The notes under the pieces were generated by a model. The model ran no database searches, was not told where the DNA came from, and worked only from the letters and a program-made list of their open reading frames with translations. The translations under genes were made by a program, and so were the position numbers. Of a stretch of 64,000 nucleotides of DNA, positions 19,454-27,369 are shown in pieces. The DNA is from Rhodoferax sp. TS-BS-61-7. Its GTDB lineage: Bacteria; Pseudomonadota; Gammaproteobacteria; Burkholderiales; Burkholderiaceae_C. The stretch spans positions 310,001 to 374,000 of the forward strand of contig NZ_PTQY01000002.1 in NCBI RefSeq assembly GCF_002943465.1, written 5' to 3'. Position 1 is the first letter of the stretch. Each line of letters starts with the position of its first letter.

Positions 19454-20440
19454 TCAGGGCATGACCTTGAGGTCTTTGACGAACTGGGTGGTGTAGGCCT
19501 TCTTCCAGTCGGTGCCGGGTTTGATGAGGTTGGCCGAGACCATGAACTTGTAGGTCTGCTCCCAGCGCGCATCGGTCATGGTGCCCACGCCTTGGGTGGC
19601 GGCATCGCCACCGTCCACGGCCTTCACTTCTTTCAGGCGCTTGATGGCAAAGGCGATCAGGTCATCTTCCATCTTGGGGTTGTCTTGCTTGATGAGCACA
19701 TTGCCGGGCGCGGGGTTGGCCAGGTAGCTTTTCCAGCCTTCCATAGTGGCGCGCACAAAGCGGGCCACCACCTCGGGCTTCTCGCTCACCATCTTTTGCT
19801 GCGTGACGATGGTGGTGCCGTAGGGTGGGTAGCCATAGTCCCCAAACAGGAAGAAGTTGGCAGGCACATTGTTCTTCTGGGCAATAAAGGGCTCGGACGA
19901 GAGGTAGGCGCTTTGCGAGACGTTCTTGTCGGCAAAGAAGGGCTGCAGGTTGAAGGTGTAGGGGCGCACCTGCTCCGCACCGTAGCCGTATTTGGTCAGC
20001 AGCCAGGGCAGCCAGCTGGTTTGGGCCGAGCTGTTAGCCAGAATGGTTTTGCCTTTCAGGCCATCCAGGCCCTTCACATCCGCATGGGCCAACAGGCCTT
20101 GCAGGTCTTTCTGGAAAGACGCAGCCACGGTGACGACAGGCAGGCCCTTCTCAATGGAGTTGAGCGTCTGGAAGTCGTAACCCATGATGAAGTCGGCCTG
20201 GCCTGCGGTGAGCAGCTGCATGCCATTGACCTGGGGGCCACCCATCTTGATGGTGACGTCCAGGCCGTATTTTTTATAGAGGCCGGTGGCCTGCGCCTGG
20301 TAGAAGCCGCCGTGCTCGGCTTGGGCGTACCAGGAGGTGAGCAGGGTGACTTTGTCTTGCGCCCAGGTGGCGCTGGACAGGGCTGCCAGCACGGTGGCGC
20401 AGGCGAGGCGAGTGAAGTGTTGGGTCAGTTTGCGTTGCAT
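19454..20440 (-). CDS. NMT1/THI5-family ABC transporter periplasmic binding protein
   Basis: This is a 328-residue binding protein. Residues 1-27 are a signal peptide ending SSATWAQD. The mature part begins KVTLLTSWYAQAEHGGFYQA, typical of the NMT1/SsuA-like class that binds pyrimidine, purine or sulfonate-like ligands. It is the first gene of the cluster, preceded by GGAGAGATCGACG at the ATG 20438-20440, by a leader of about 200 nt with several hairpins, and by a sigma-54 promoter. NMT1-type binding proteins give the NMT1 riboswitch motif (xanthine class) its name, which is relevant to this leader. Confidence 0.92.
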   Translation of the reverse strand: MQRKLTQHFTRLACATVLAALSSATWAQDKVTLLTSWYAQAEHGGFYQAQATGLYKKYGLDVTIKMGGPQVNGMQLLTAGQADFIMGYDFQTLNSIEKGLPVVTVAASFQKDLQGLLAHADVKGLDGLKGKTILANSSAQTSWLPWLLTKYGYGAEQVRPYTFNLQPFFADKNVSQSAYLSSEPFIAQKNNVPANFFLFGDYGYPPYGTTIVTQQKMVSEKPEVVARFVRATMEGWKSYLANPAPGNVLIKQDNPKMEDDLIAFAIKRLKEVKAVDGGDAATQGVGTMTDARWEQTYKFMVSANLIKPGTDWKKAYTTQFVKDLKVMP

Positions 20441-20636
20441 CGTCGATCTCTCCAAAAGTTGATATGGAAAGACGACAGTGCCGGGCCAGGCGGCAGCCCA
20501 GGGGCTGCCAGTCTCTGTTGGGTACGAACCCAAATGCTGAAAGCGAACCTTCAGCATGCGACGGCACTACCGTCACCAGAGCAATGACCGATAACCTGGG
20601 GCGGGTGCCCGGTGGTTACTGACAGCTTCTACTCTG
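20441..20636 (-). ncRNA. structured 5' leader; candidate purine (NMT1/xanthine-type) riboswitch at 20577-20636
   Basis: Read on the minus strand from the predicted transcription start near 20636, the leader opens with CAGAG, which pairs with CUCUG ending at 20577. Inside lies GUAACC pairing with GGUUAU around a GC-rich hairpin, and both sides of the junction carry single-stranded purine-rich stretches. That is a compact two-stem aptamer-like fold of 60 nt. Four more hairpins follow: 20560-20574 (GACGG/CCGTC), 20534-20557 (ATGCTGAA/TTCAGCAT), 20518-20533 (TTGGGT/ACCCAA) and 20492-20509 (GGCAGCCC/GGGCTGCC). None has a T-run, so control of translation or another mechanism is more likely than simple termination. 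Membership of the known NMT1 motif is a hypothesis from gene context; I could not check the consensus. Confidence 0.5.
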
Positions 20637-20645
20637 ACCTGGATC

Positions 20646-20662
20646 AAGCAATTGGTGTGCCA
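20646..20662 (-). promoter_or_regulatory. sigma-54 (RpoN) promoter of the NMT1/Rieske/deaminase cluster
   Basis: On the minus strand the sequence is TGGCACACCAATTGCTT, which matches the -24/-12 consensus TGGCACG-N4-TTGCW at all but one position, with exact spacing. The transcription start is predicted near 20634-20637, right at the first stem of the leader. A dyad GCACC-N5-GGTGT at 20671-20685 resembles an NtrC site with one mismatch, though it is unusually close to the promoter. This points to nitrogen-limitation control. Confidence 0.75.
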
Positions 20663-20692
20663 GATTTGACGCACCGCTTTGGTGTGGTGGGT

Positions 20693-21502
20693 TCAGAAGA
20701 AGGGATACGGACCCGGATACTGGCCGATGTAGCTGGTGTGGGTGACCAGCCCGTGCGCGGGCTGCCACAGGTGCAGCAGGCAGGCCGCGGGGCCAATAAA
20801 GGACTGGGGCACGGCATTGGATGCCAGCTGCAGCGCAATCTCGGTGGTGGTGCTGGGGCAGCTGGCGACCACGGTGCCGGCCCAGCGCCGCACCATGGGG
20901 CGGTGCACATGGCCGCAGAGCACTGCCTCCACATGGCTTGCCGTGCGCAACACGGCTTCCAGCGGCGCGGGGTCGCGGTAGCAGTACTCGTCCAGATACG
21001 GAATGCCGCTCACAAACGGCGGGTGGTGCAGCAGCACCAGCGTGGGCTTGTGTGGGGTGGCCTGCAGCGTGTGCTGCAGCCATTGCAGGCCGGCGGCATC
21101 CACCGCGCCATGGTGTTGCCCCGGCACGCAGGAATCCAGCGCGATGATGCGCACCGGGTAGTCGTCCACGCAGTAGTGCAGCGGGCCATCTGTCGGTAGG
21201 TAGGTGTGGTCGGCAAAGGCGGCGCGGAACGCCTCGCGGTGGTCGTGGTTGCCGGGTAGCACAAGGTAAGGAATGGTGAGCTGCGAGAGCAGGGCCCGGG
21301 CGTGGGCATATTCCTCGGATTCACCGTAGTCCACCAGGTCGCCGGTGATGACGACCAGGTCGGGCCGGCGGTCTAGCTGGTGCAGGTGGACGATGGCGTT
21401 GGTGAGCGCGCGGTTGGAGTCGGCCACGCCGCGGTACAGCTCGCCGGGCGGGCGCACATGCAGGTCAGACAGTTGGGCAATCAGCAAGGGTGGGCTCCAC
21501 AA
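20693..21502 (-). CDS. CpdA-like metallophosphoesterase (cyclic nucleotide phosphodiesterase family)
   Basis: This 269-residue calcineurin-like phosphoesterase has the dimetal motifs in order: D-x-H (LSDLHVRPPG), GDLVDYG, GNHDHREA, and GHVHRP with an upstream LLHHPP. The length and N-terminal motif fit the CpdA/Icc group, which hydrolyses cAMP, but relatives act on other phosphodiesters. It is on the same strand as the NMT1 cluster and upstream of it, but the sigma-54 promoter starts downstream of its stop, so it is probably a separate unit. Confidence 0.85.
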   Translation of the reverse strand: MWSPPLLIAQLSDLHVRPPGELYRGVADSNRALTNAIVHLHQLDRRPDLVVITGDLVDYGESEEYAHARALLSQLTIPYLVLPGNHDHREAFRAAFADHTYLPTDGPLHYCVDDYPVRIIALDSCVPGQHHGAVDAAGLQWLQHTLQATPHKPTLVLLHHPPFVSGIPYLDEYCYRDPAPLEAVLRTASHVEAVLCGHVHRPMVRRWAGTVVASCPSTTTEIALQLASNAVPQSFIGPAACLLHLWQPAHGLVTHTSYIGQYPGPYPFF

Positions 21503-21602
21503 GAATCGGGCTGGGATGGCCCTATGGCATGCAATGAACAGGCCATGGCCATGATACGCAGGCGCATATAGCGCGGCGGGGCGCAGCCGTTACGATTGGG
21601 TG

Positions 21603-22034
21603 ATGACTCCCATTACCCGCCGCATCGTGCAGGCCGCCCTGTACGAAAGCATTGCCATTGCCGTTGTTACGCCCACGTTGGCGTTTGCTTTCGCCCATCC
21701 CCCCGGTTCGGCCTTTGTGCTGTCGGCCGTCATGTCCACCATTGCGCTGGCCTGGAACTACATCTTCAACAGCCTGTTTGAGCGCTGGGAGGCGCGCCAG
21801 ACCGTCAAGGGCCGTTCGCCCTTGCGCCGTTTTGCGCACGGCATGGGTTTTGAAGGTGGGCTGGCGATCATCCTGATGCCGGTGATGGCGTATTGGTTAG
21901 ACATTTCGCTGTGGGCCGCCTTTGTGGCGGACCTGGGCCTGCTGGCCTTCTTCTTTTTCTACACCGTGGGTTTCACCTGGGCGTTTGACAAAATATTCGG
22001 ACTGCCTGCGTCGGCCCAACCATCATCGTCTTGA
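21603..22034 (+). CDS. PACE-family efflux transporter
   Basis: This 143-residue inner-membrane protein has four hydrophobic helices arranged as two tandem bacterial transmembrane pair (BTP) domains. Typical PACE features are the early acidic residue in YESIAIAV and NYIFNSLFERWE at the end of the first pair. AceI, the type member, exports chlorhexidine and short diamines such as cadaverine and putrescine. The start is the ATG at 21603; a GTG lies directly before it at 21600. The next gene starts 12 bases after the stop and is probably co-transcribed. Confidence 0.88.
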   Translation: MTPITRRIVQAALYESIAIAVVTPTLAFAFAHPPGSAFVLSAVMSTIALAWNYIFNSLFERWEARQTVKGRSPLRRFAHGMGFEGGLAIILMPVMAYWLDISLWAAFVADLGLLAFFFFYTVGFTWAFDKIFGLPASAQPSSS

Positions 22035-22045
22035 AGGAGTACGTC

Positions 22046-22441
22046 ATGCATTGGATTGCCAAACCGTTGAAGTGGATCATGCTGGTGTCGGGCGTGCTGA
22101 CCTGCACCATGCTGTATGCCGCCATCGACCCGCAGGGCGCCTTGCGCCAGACCTTTGGCACTACGCTGGAAGGGCCGCTGGCCGACATCGTGGTGCGCAA
22201 CTGGGGTGTGCTGATCACGCTGGTGGGGGCGCTGCTGATCTACGGCGCCTACCGGCCTGCCAGCCGCCCGCTGGTGTTGGTGGTGGCCATCGTCAGCAAG
22301 CTGGTTTTCATCGGGCTGGTGCTGGTATACGGCCAGGCGTATCTGGGCACGGCGGGTCTGGCCATCGGCTTTGACCTGGTCGTGGTGTGCCTGTTTATTC
22401 TGGGGCTGGTGCAGACGCTGCGCCAGCCAATTGAGAGATAA
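22046..22441 (+). CDS. small four-helix membrane protein, unknown
   Basis: This is a 131-residue protein with four hydrophobic helices (near 8-28, 53-73, 79-101 and 105-125) and short loops. The ATG at 22046 is preceded by AAGGAG with 6 bases of spacing. It lies directly after the PACE gene and is probably in one operon with it. I do not recognise the family, and no catalytic motif is visible. The TAA stop forms the first bases of dispersed repeat copy C. Confidence 0.75.
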   Translation: MHWIAKPLKWIMLVSGVLTCTMLYAAIDPQGALRQTFGTTLEGPLADIVVRNWGVLITLVGALLIYGAYRPASRPLVLVVAIVSKLVFIGLVLVYGQAYLGTAGLAIGFDLVVVCLFILGLVQTLRQPIER

Positions 22442-22493
22442 ATAGGCCTCTAGCCCCCGTGGAATATGCGCGAACAGCTTCTATTTTGATAGC
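22440..22493 (+). repeat. dispersed intergenic repeat, copy C
   Basis: Starting inside the stop codon of the small membrane protein, this copy reads AAATAGGCCTCTAGCCCCCG, then TGGAATATGCGCGAACAGCT, and ends TTTTGATAGC. It separates two convergent genes and ends 14 bases before the lysE-like stop. Confidence 0.92.
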
Positions 22494-22506
22494 AAGCTGG
22501 GTTGGA

Positions 22507-23163
22507 TCAGGCGGCTACCTTGTTCTTCAGGCGTAGCAGGCTCAGGCCCAGCAGCACAAACAGGCCGCCAGAGATGCGGTTAAACAGGCGCTGCTTGCGC
22601 GGGTTGGCCAGCTGCCCTTTGAACAGGCGCGCCACCAGCACATAAAACAGGTGCGAGAGCAGTGACATGGCCACGAAGGTGCAGGTGAGCACCGCCACCT
22701 GTTCCAGCACCGGCGCATCGGCCGTGATGAACTGCGGAAACAGGGCGGAGAAAAACAGGATGGCTTTGGGGTTGGTCAGCGCCACGCCCATACCTTGACC
22801 GTAGAGCTTGCGGGTGATGGCCTTGTCCTCCGCGGAGCCAGACACTTGCGCGGTTGACTCGGCAGCGGTAAACGACACTGCCTGGCTGCGCCACTGGCGG
22901 ATGCCCAGGTAAACCAGGTACAGGGCGCCCGCTACCTTGAGGACGGTGAACGCCAGGGCCGACACCGCCAGGATGGCGCCCATGCCGGTCATGGCCACGC
23001 CCGAGAGGATGAACAGGCCCGTGGCATTGCCCAGCGAGCTGGCCACCCAGTCCCGTTTGCCATGCGCCATGGCGTTGGAGATGGCCAGCAGCACACCGGG
23101 CCCGGGGCTGAAAGTGACCAGAAACGCGACGCCGCAGAAGACCAGCCAGTTGGAGAAGTGCAT
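22507..23163 (-). CDS. LysE/RhtB-family amino acid exporter
   Basis: This 218-residue inner-membrane exporter has about six helices and the family's N-terminal motif FLVTFSPGPGVLLAISNAMAHGKR (first 10-35 residues). RhtB-type proteins export homoserine, threonine, leucine or similar amino acids. The start is the ATG at 23161-23163 after AAAGGAAATCTTC. It lies 35 bases after the AraC-type regulator on the same strand, so regulator and exporter may be co-transcribed. Confidence 0.9.
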   Translation of the reverse strand: MHFSNWLVFCGVAFLVTFSPGPGVLLAISNAMAHGKRDWVASSLGNATGLFILSGVAMTGMGAILAVSALAFTVLKVAGALYLVYLGIRQWRSQAVSFTAAESTAQVSGSAEDKAITRKLYGQGMGVALTNPKAILFFSALFPQFITADAPVLEQVAVLTCTFVAMSLLSHLFYVLVARLFKGQLANPRKQRLFNRISGGLFVLLGLSLLRLKNKVAA

Positions 23164-23198
23164 GAAGATTTCCTTTGCAACGATGGTACTTGCCTGGC

Positions 23199-24011
23199 TC
23201 AGCCCGTTACCTTGAAGTGGCTGGGCGCCTTGCCCATGCTCTGTTTGAACATGGCGGAAAACGCGCTGTCGCTGGCGTAGCCCGCGGCGGCGGCCACCTG
23301 GGCGATGGGCACGCCGCGCGCCAGCTGGGGCAGGGCGTGGGCCAGCACGGCCTGGGTGCGCCACTGCTGGTAACTGGTGCCCAACTCGTCACGAAACAGG
23401 CGGGCCATGGTGCGCTCACTGGCGCCCACGTCGGCCACCCATTCCTTGAGCTGGCCTTTTTCGGCCGGGTCGCGCAGCACGGCTTCGCACAAGGCGCGCA
23501 GGCGCTTGTCACCGTGTTCGGGGTGGGGCATGGGCACGCCCAGGGCCTGGATGTCGGCGCGCGCCATCTCATCCGCGGTCAGGGCCATCAGGGCGTCATC
23601 GCGTGGGCCGGGTTCGCTGCCCTCCAGTGCGTGCACCAGTTCGCGCAGCAGCTTGCTCACTACCAGCACGCGGCATTCAGTCCAGTTGGCGGGCAGCACG
23701 CTGGGGGCAATGTCCACGGTGCGCAGCTCGGCGGTTTCCAGCACCACCACGTTGTGCTGCACGTGGGGCGGAATCCACACCGCGCGGCTGGGCGGCACGA
23801 TGAAAGTGGTCTGCCGCTCGCCCTGTGTCACGGTGACCTGCATGAGCCCACTGGCGCAGTAGGTGAACTGCGACCAGGGGTGCTGGTGGGGCTCGATGTG
23901 GGCGTCCATGGCCAGCGAGCGGGCCCGGCTGCGCACCGGGCGCTGGGCTGTGGGTGGGCGTTTGGCCGAGGTGTCGAAGGACACGGAGTTGAGCGGGGCC
24001 TTGCGTTTCAT
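23199..24011 (-). CDS. AraC-family transcriptional regulator with cupin sensor
   Basis: This is a 270-residue regulator. The N-terminal cupin (about 30-115) contains PHQHPWSQFTYCASG and VPPSRAVWIPPHVQHNVV. The C-terminal double helix-turn-helix (about 165-265) reads ASERTMARLFRDELGTSYQQW, with the second helix in AAAGYASDSAFSAMFKQSMG. The start is the ATG at 24009-24011. It is divergent from the MFS transporter at 24098, and the 86-base gap between them probably holds its operator. Likely targets are the MFS gene and the LysE gene. Confidence 0.92.
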   Translation of the reverse strand: MKRKAPLNSVSFDTSAKRPPTAQRPVRSRARSLAMDAHIEPHQHPWSQFTYCASGLMQVTVTQGERQTTFIVPPSRAVWIPPHVQHNVVVLETAELRTVDIAPSVLPANWTECRVLVVSKLLRELVHALEGSEPGPRDDALMALTADEMARADIQALGVPMPHPEHGDKRLRALCEAVLRDPAEKGQLKEWVADVGASERTMARLFRDELGTSYQQWRTQAVLAHALPQLARGVPIAQVAAAAGYASDSAFSAMFKQSMGKAPSHFKVTG

Positions 24012-24097
24012 GGGTATTGATCGTTGGGTCAGGTTTGGCGGGATTTCGACAATTATTGTCTTTTTGTCGTAATCAAGAAAATGCTTTCGTCCGTACG

Positions 24098-25330
24098 ATG
24101 CCCCACATGACCAGCGCCACACTTTCTTCCCCCGCCGCCGCATCCTTGGTTCCCATGAAGCAGGACGCTACCGTGATTGGCCTTGTCGGCTTGGCCCATG
24201 CCAGCTCGCACTTCGGCCATTTGCTGCTGCCGCTGCTGTTTCCGGTGTTTATGCAGGAGTTTGGGCTCAGCTACTCGCAGCTGGGGCTGCTGATGACCGT
24301 GTTTTTTGTGGTGTCGGGTGTGGGCCAGGCCAGCGCAGGTTTTGTCGTGGACCGCTTGGGGGCACGGCCGCTGATGTATGTGGCCCTGGTCTTGTTCATG
24401 GTGGCCTGTGTGGCGGCGTCGTTTGTGACGGGCTACTCCGGCCTGTTTGTGGTGGCGGTGCTGGCGGGCCTGGGCAACGCCACGTTCCACCCGGTGGACT
24501 TCACCATCCTGAACCAGCGGGTATCCGCCCCGCGCCTTGGCTACGCCTTCAGCGCGCACGGGCTCACGGGCAACCTGGGCTGGGCCGTGGCACCGGTGTT
24601 CTTTGCCGGGCTGGGCGCTTTGATGGGCTGGCGCAATGCTTACCTGGCCGCAGCGGTGATGTACGCCGCCATCCTGGCGCTGCTGGTGGTGCAGCGGGAA
24701 CACCTTAGCACCACGGTGGCGCCGCGTGTAGCGGAGCATGCCAAGACCGAGCACGACCTGGCCTTCATGAAGCTGCCTGTGGTGTGGTGGTGTTTTGGGT
24801 TCTTTTTGCTGTCCACCATGACCTTGGCCGTGGTGCAAAGCTACGCGGTGTCCATCCTCAAGGCCATGCACGGCGTGAGCTTTGAGGCGGCCACGCTGAC
24901 CATTTCTTCCTACATGCTGTGCGGCGCGGTGGGCATGTTCATTGGCGGTTTTGTGGCAGCCAAGTCCAAACATTCGGACCGCGTGGTGGCCTTGGCCATG
25001 GCCGCGGGCGCCGTGCTGCTGGCGCTGTGCGGCACTGGCCTGCTGGGTGCCACCGGCACCATGGTGGTGTTGGCCATCACCGGTTTTGCAGTGGGCATTG
25101 GCGGCCCTTCGCGCGACATGATGATCAAGAAGGCCACGCCCAAGGGGGCCACGGGCCGCGTTTATGGCCTGGTGTATTCGGGCCTGGACACCGGTTTTGC
25201 CATTTCGCCCATCGTATTCGGCGTGTTTATGGACCGCGGCTGGTACGGCGCCACGCTCTTGGGCGCCGCCCTGGTGCTGTTGCTGAGCGTGGGTGCGGCG
25301 CTGGGTGTGGGGCTGCGTACCGCCAAGTAA
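24098..25330 (+). CDS. MFS transporter
   Basis: This 410-residue major facilitator protein has 12 predicted helices. Family features include the loop FVVDRLGARPLMY after helix 2 and the inter-domain loop between helices 6 and 7 (QREHLSTTVAPRVAEHAKTEHD). The overall pattern resembles fosmidomycin-resistance/Fsr-like exporters (LAHASSHFGHLLLPLLFPVF near the start). No clear Shine-Dalgarno marks the start; the ATG at 24098 or the one at 24107 is likely. It is divergent from the AraC regulator that probably controls it. Confidence 0.87.
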   Translation: MPHMTSATLSSPAAASLVPMKQDATVIGLVGLAHASSHFGHLLLPLLFPVFMQEFGLSYSQLGLLMTVFFVVSGVGQASAGFVVDRLGARPLMYVALVLFMVACVAASFVTGYSGLFVVAVLAGLGNATFHPVDFTILNQRVSAPRLGYAFSAHGLTGNLGWAVAPVFFAGLGALMGWRNAYLAAAVMYAAILALLVVQREHLSTTVAPRVAEHAKTEHDLAFMKLPVVWWCFGFFLLSTMTLAVVQSYAVSILKAMHGVSFEAATLTISSYMLCGAVGMFIGGFVAAKSKHSDRVVALAMAAGAVLLALCGTGLLGATGTMVVLAITGFAVGIGGPSRDMMIKKATPKGATGRVYGLVYSGLDTGFAISPIVFGVFMDRGWYGATLLGAALVLLLSVGAALGVGLRTAK

Positions 25331-25340
25331 GCCGCGCACA

Positions 25341-25358
25341 TTTACGCTTTTTTTATAC
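25341..25358 (+). promoter_or_regulatory. KdpE operator upstream of kdpFABC
   Basis: TTTACGCTTTTTTTATAC (25341-25358) is a pair of direct T-rich half sites 11 bases apart (TTTACGC and TTTATAC). It closely resembles the KdpE-binding region of E. coli kdpF, which has TTTATAC and TTTACA type half sites. A further TTTACGC is at 25384-25390. The gap to kdpF is about 75 bases, as expected for an operator just upstream of the promoter. Confidence 0.65.
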
Positions 25359-25431
25359 CCCCACTCCCAATCTAAACCCCGTTTTTACGCACGCCTGACC
25401 ACACTTCTCCCATCGATTTGATGCAGGAGAA

Positions 25432-25542
25432 ATGATGGAAACGGTGAACACATTGCATGTGATCTACGGCCTGGGCGGCAGCTGTGCCGCCCTGTTGCTG
25501 GCGTATTTGATTTATGCGCTGGTGCGCGCGGAGGACTTTTAA
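25432..25542 (+). CDS. kdpF: KdpF, small stabilising subunit of the Kdp potassium ATPase
   Basis: This 36-residue single-helix membrane peptide (hydrophobic core [20 protein letters not shown]) stabilises the KdpABC complex. Two tandem ATG codons (25432 and 25435) follow AGGAGAA. The stop TAA overlaps the kdpA ATG by one base (TAATG), so the two are translationally coupled. Position and the LVRAEDF-type end are characteristic of KdpF. Confidence 0.9.
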   Translation: MMETVNTLHVIYGLGGSCAALLLAYLIYALVRAEDF

Positions 25543-27341
25543 TGAGCAGCTCGGCTTGGGGGCTGCTGGCCCTCTTTCTTACGACCCTTTTGATTGCGTC
25601 TTGGCCTTTGGGCATTTGGATTGCACGTATCAGTTCTGGCCGCCTGCCGCAGTGGCTGCTGCGGCTGGAGGCGCCGTTGTTCCGCCTGGCGGGCACTTCG
25701 CCCGATCAGTCCATGCCGTGGAAGCAATACACCATCGCGCTGCTGGCCTTTAATGTGCTGGGCGCGCTGGTGGTCTACCTCTTGCAGCGCTGGCAAGCGG
25801 TGTTGCCTCTCAACCCTGCGAGCATGGGCGCCGTGTCTGTGGACTCAGCCCTCAACACCGCGGTGAGTTTTGCCACCAACACCAACTGGCAGGGTTATGC
25901 GGGCGAGTCCACCATGGGCTACCTCACGCAGATGCTGGGCTTGGCGGTGCAAAACTTCTTGTCCGCCGCCACCGGCATTGCCGTGGTGTTTGCGCTGTTC
26001 CGCGGCTTTGCGGCCAAATCCACTTCCGTGATTGGCAACTTCTGGGTCGATATCACGCGTATCACCGCTTGGTTGCTGGTGCCACTGTCGCTTGTCTTCG
26101 CCATCTTCCTGGTCGGCCAGGGCGTGATCCAGAACTTTGACGCGTATCAGAGCGTCACCACCTTAGAAGCCACCCAGTTCCAGCAAGCCAAGCTGGGCGC
26201 GGACGGTCAACCGGTGTTGGACGACAAGGGTGCACCGTTGATGGAAGACACCAGCACCTCCATGCAAACCCTGCCCAAGGGCCCGGTGGCGTCGCAAGAG
26301 GCCATCAAGATGCTGGGCACCAACGGCGGTGGTTTCTTCAACGCCAACTCGGCCCATCCGTATGAGAACCCCACGCCCTTGAGCAACTTCTTGCAGATGC
26401 TGGCGATCTTTTTGATCCCTGCGGCGCTGTGTTTCGCCTTTGGCCGCGAGGTGGGTGACCAGCGCCAGGGCTGGGCTGTGCTGGCTGCCATGACGGTGAT
26501 GTTTGTGATCGCCGTGGCCGCCATCATGCCGGCCGAGCAGGCAGGCAACCCGCAAATTGCCGCACTGGGTGTGGACCAAGCCGCCAGCAGCCTGCAGAGC
26601 GGCGGCAACATGGAAGGCAAGGAAACGCGCTTTGGCATCACTGCCAGCAGCCTGTTTGCCGTGATCACCACCGCGGCCTCCTGCGGCGCCGTGAACGCCA
26701 TGCACGACTCGTTCACGCCGCTGGGCGGCATGGTGCCCATGGTGATGATGCAGCTGGGTGAGGTGGTGTTTGGCGGCGTGGGCACCGGCCTGTACGGCAT
26801 GTTGATCTTCGCCATCCTGGCGGTGTTTATTGCGGGCCTGATGATTGGCCGCACCCCCGAGTACCTGGGCAAGAAGATCGAGTCGCATGAGATGAAGCTC
26901 ACCTCGATGGCGATTCTGGTCACCCCCATACTGGTGCTGGCAGGTACCGCCATTGCGGTGCTGGCCGGTGCGGGCAAGGCCGGCATTGCCAACCCCGGCG
27001 CCCATGGTTTCTCCGAGATCTTGTACGGGCTGACCTCGGCTGCCAACAACAACGGCAGCGCCTTTGCGGGTCTGTCGGCTAACACGCCGTTCTACAACTA
27101 CCTGCTGGCCATTGCCATGTGGTTTGGCCGCTTTGGCGTGATCGTGCCGGTGCTGGCGATTGCCGGCGCGCTGGCCGCCAAGAAGCGCCTGCCTGCTACG
27201 GCTGGCACCTTCCCCACGCATGGCCCGTTGTTTGTGGTGCTGTTGATGGGCACGGTACTGCTGGTGGGCCTGCTGAACTACGTGCCCTCGCTGGCCCTGG
27301 GCCCTGTGGTGGAGCACCTGATGCTCTGGCCCGCCGCATAA
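25542..27341 (+). CDS. kdpA: potassium-transporting ATPase subunit A (KdpA)
   Basis: This 599-residue K+ channel-like subunit forms the selectivity filter of the Kdp complex. It belongs to the superfamily of potassium transporters with four pore loops. Visible filter-type segments include TNTNWQGY (first), [19 protein letters not shown] (second), [14 protein letters not shown] (third) and a fourth near [12 protein letters not shown]. Length and motifs are normal. It follows kdpF with a one-base overlap and precedes kdpB by 28 bases. Confidence 0.98.
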   Translation: MSSSAWGLLALFLTTLLIASWPLGIWIARISSGRLPQWLLRLEAPLFRLAGTSPDQSMPWKQYTIALLAFNVLGALVVYLLQRWQAVLPLNPASMGAVSVDSALNTAVSFATNTNWQGYAGESTMGYLTQMLGLAVQNFLSAATGIAVVFALFRGFAAKSTSVIGNFWVDITRITAWLLVPLSLVFAIFLVGQGVIQNFDAYQSVTTLEATQFQQAKLGADGQPVLDDKGAPLMEDTSTSMQTLPKGPVASQEAIKMLGTNGGGFFNANSAHPYENPTPLSNFLQMLAIFLIPAALCFAFGREVGDQRQGWAVLAAMTVMFVIAVAAIMPAEQAGNPQIAALGVDQAASSLQSGGNMEGKETRFGITASSLFAVITTAASCGAVNAMHDSFTPLGGMVPMVMMQLGEVVFGGVGTGLYGMLIFAILAVFIAGLMIGRTPEYLGKKIESHEMKLTSMAILVTPILVLAGTAIAVLAGAGKAGIANPGAHGFSEILYGLTSAANNNGSAFAGLSANTPFYNYLLAIAMWFGRFGVIVPVLAIAGALAAKKRLPATAGTFPTHGPLFVVLLMGTVLLVGLLNYVPSLALGPVVEHLMLWPAA

Positions 27342-27369
27342 ACGCCCCCCTTATTTGCGAGATAACTTT

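Noticed and set aside
17305..19464. 719-codon open frame on the plus strand across the Rieske and IPNS-like genes
   Set aside because: The opposite strand encodes two proteins with complete catalytic motifs; the plus-strand frame is a GC-driven shadow without recognisable motifs.
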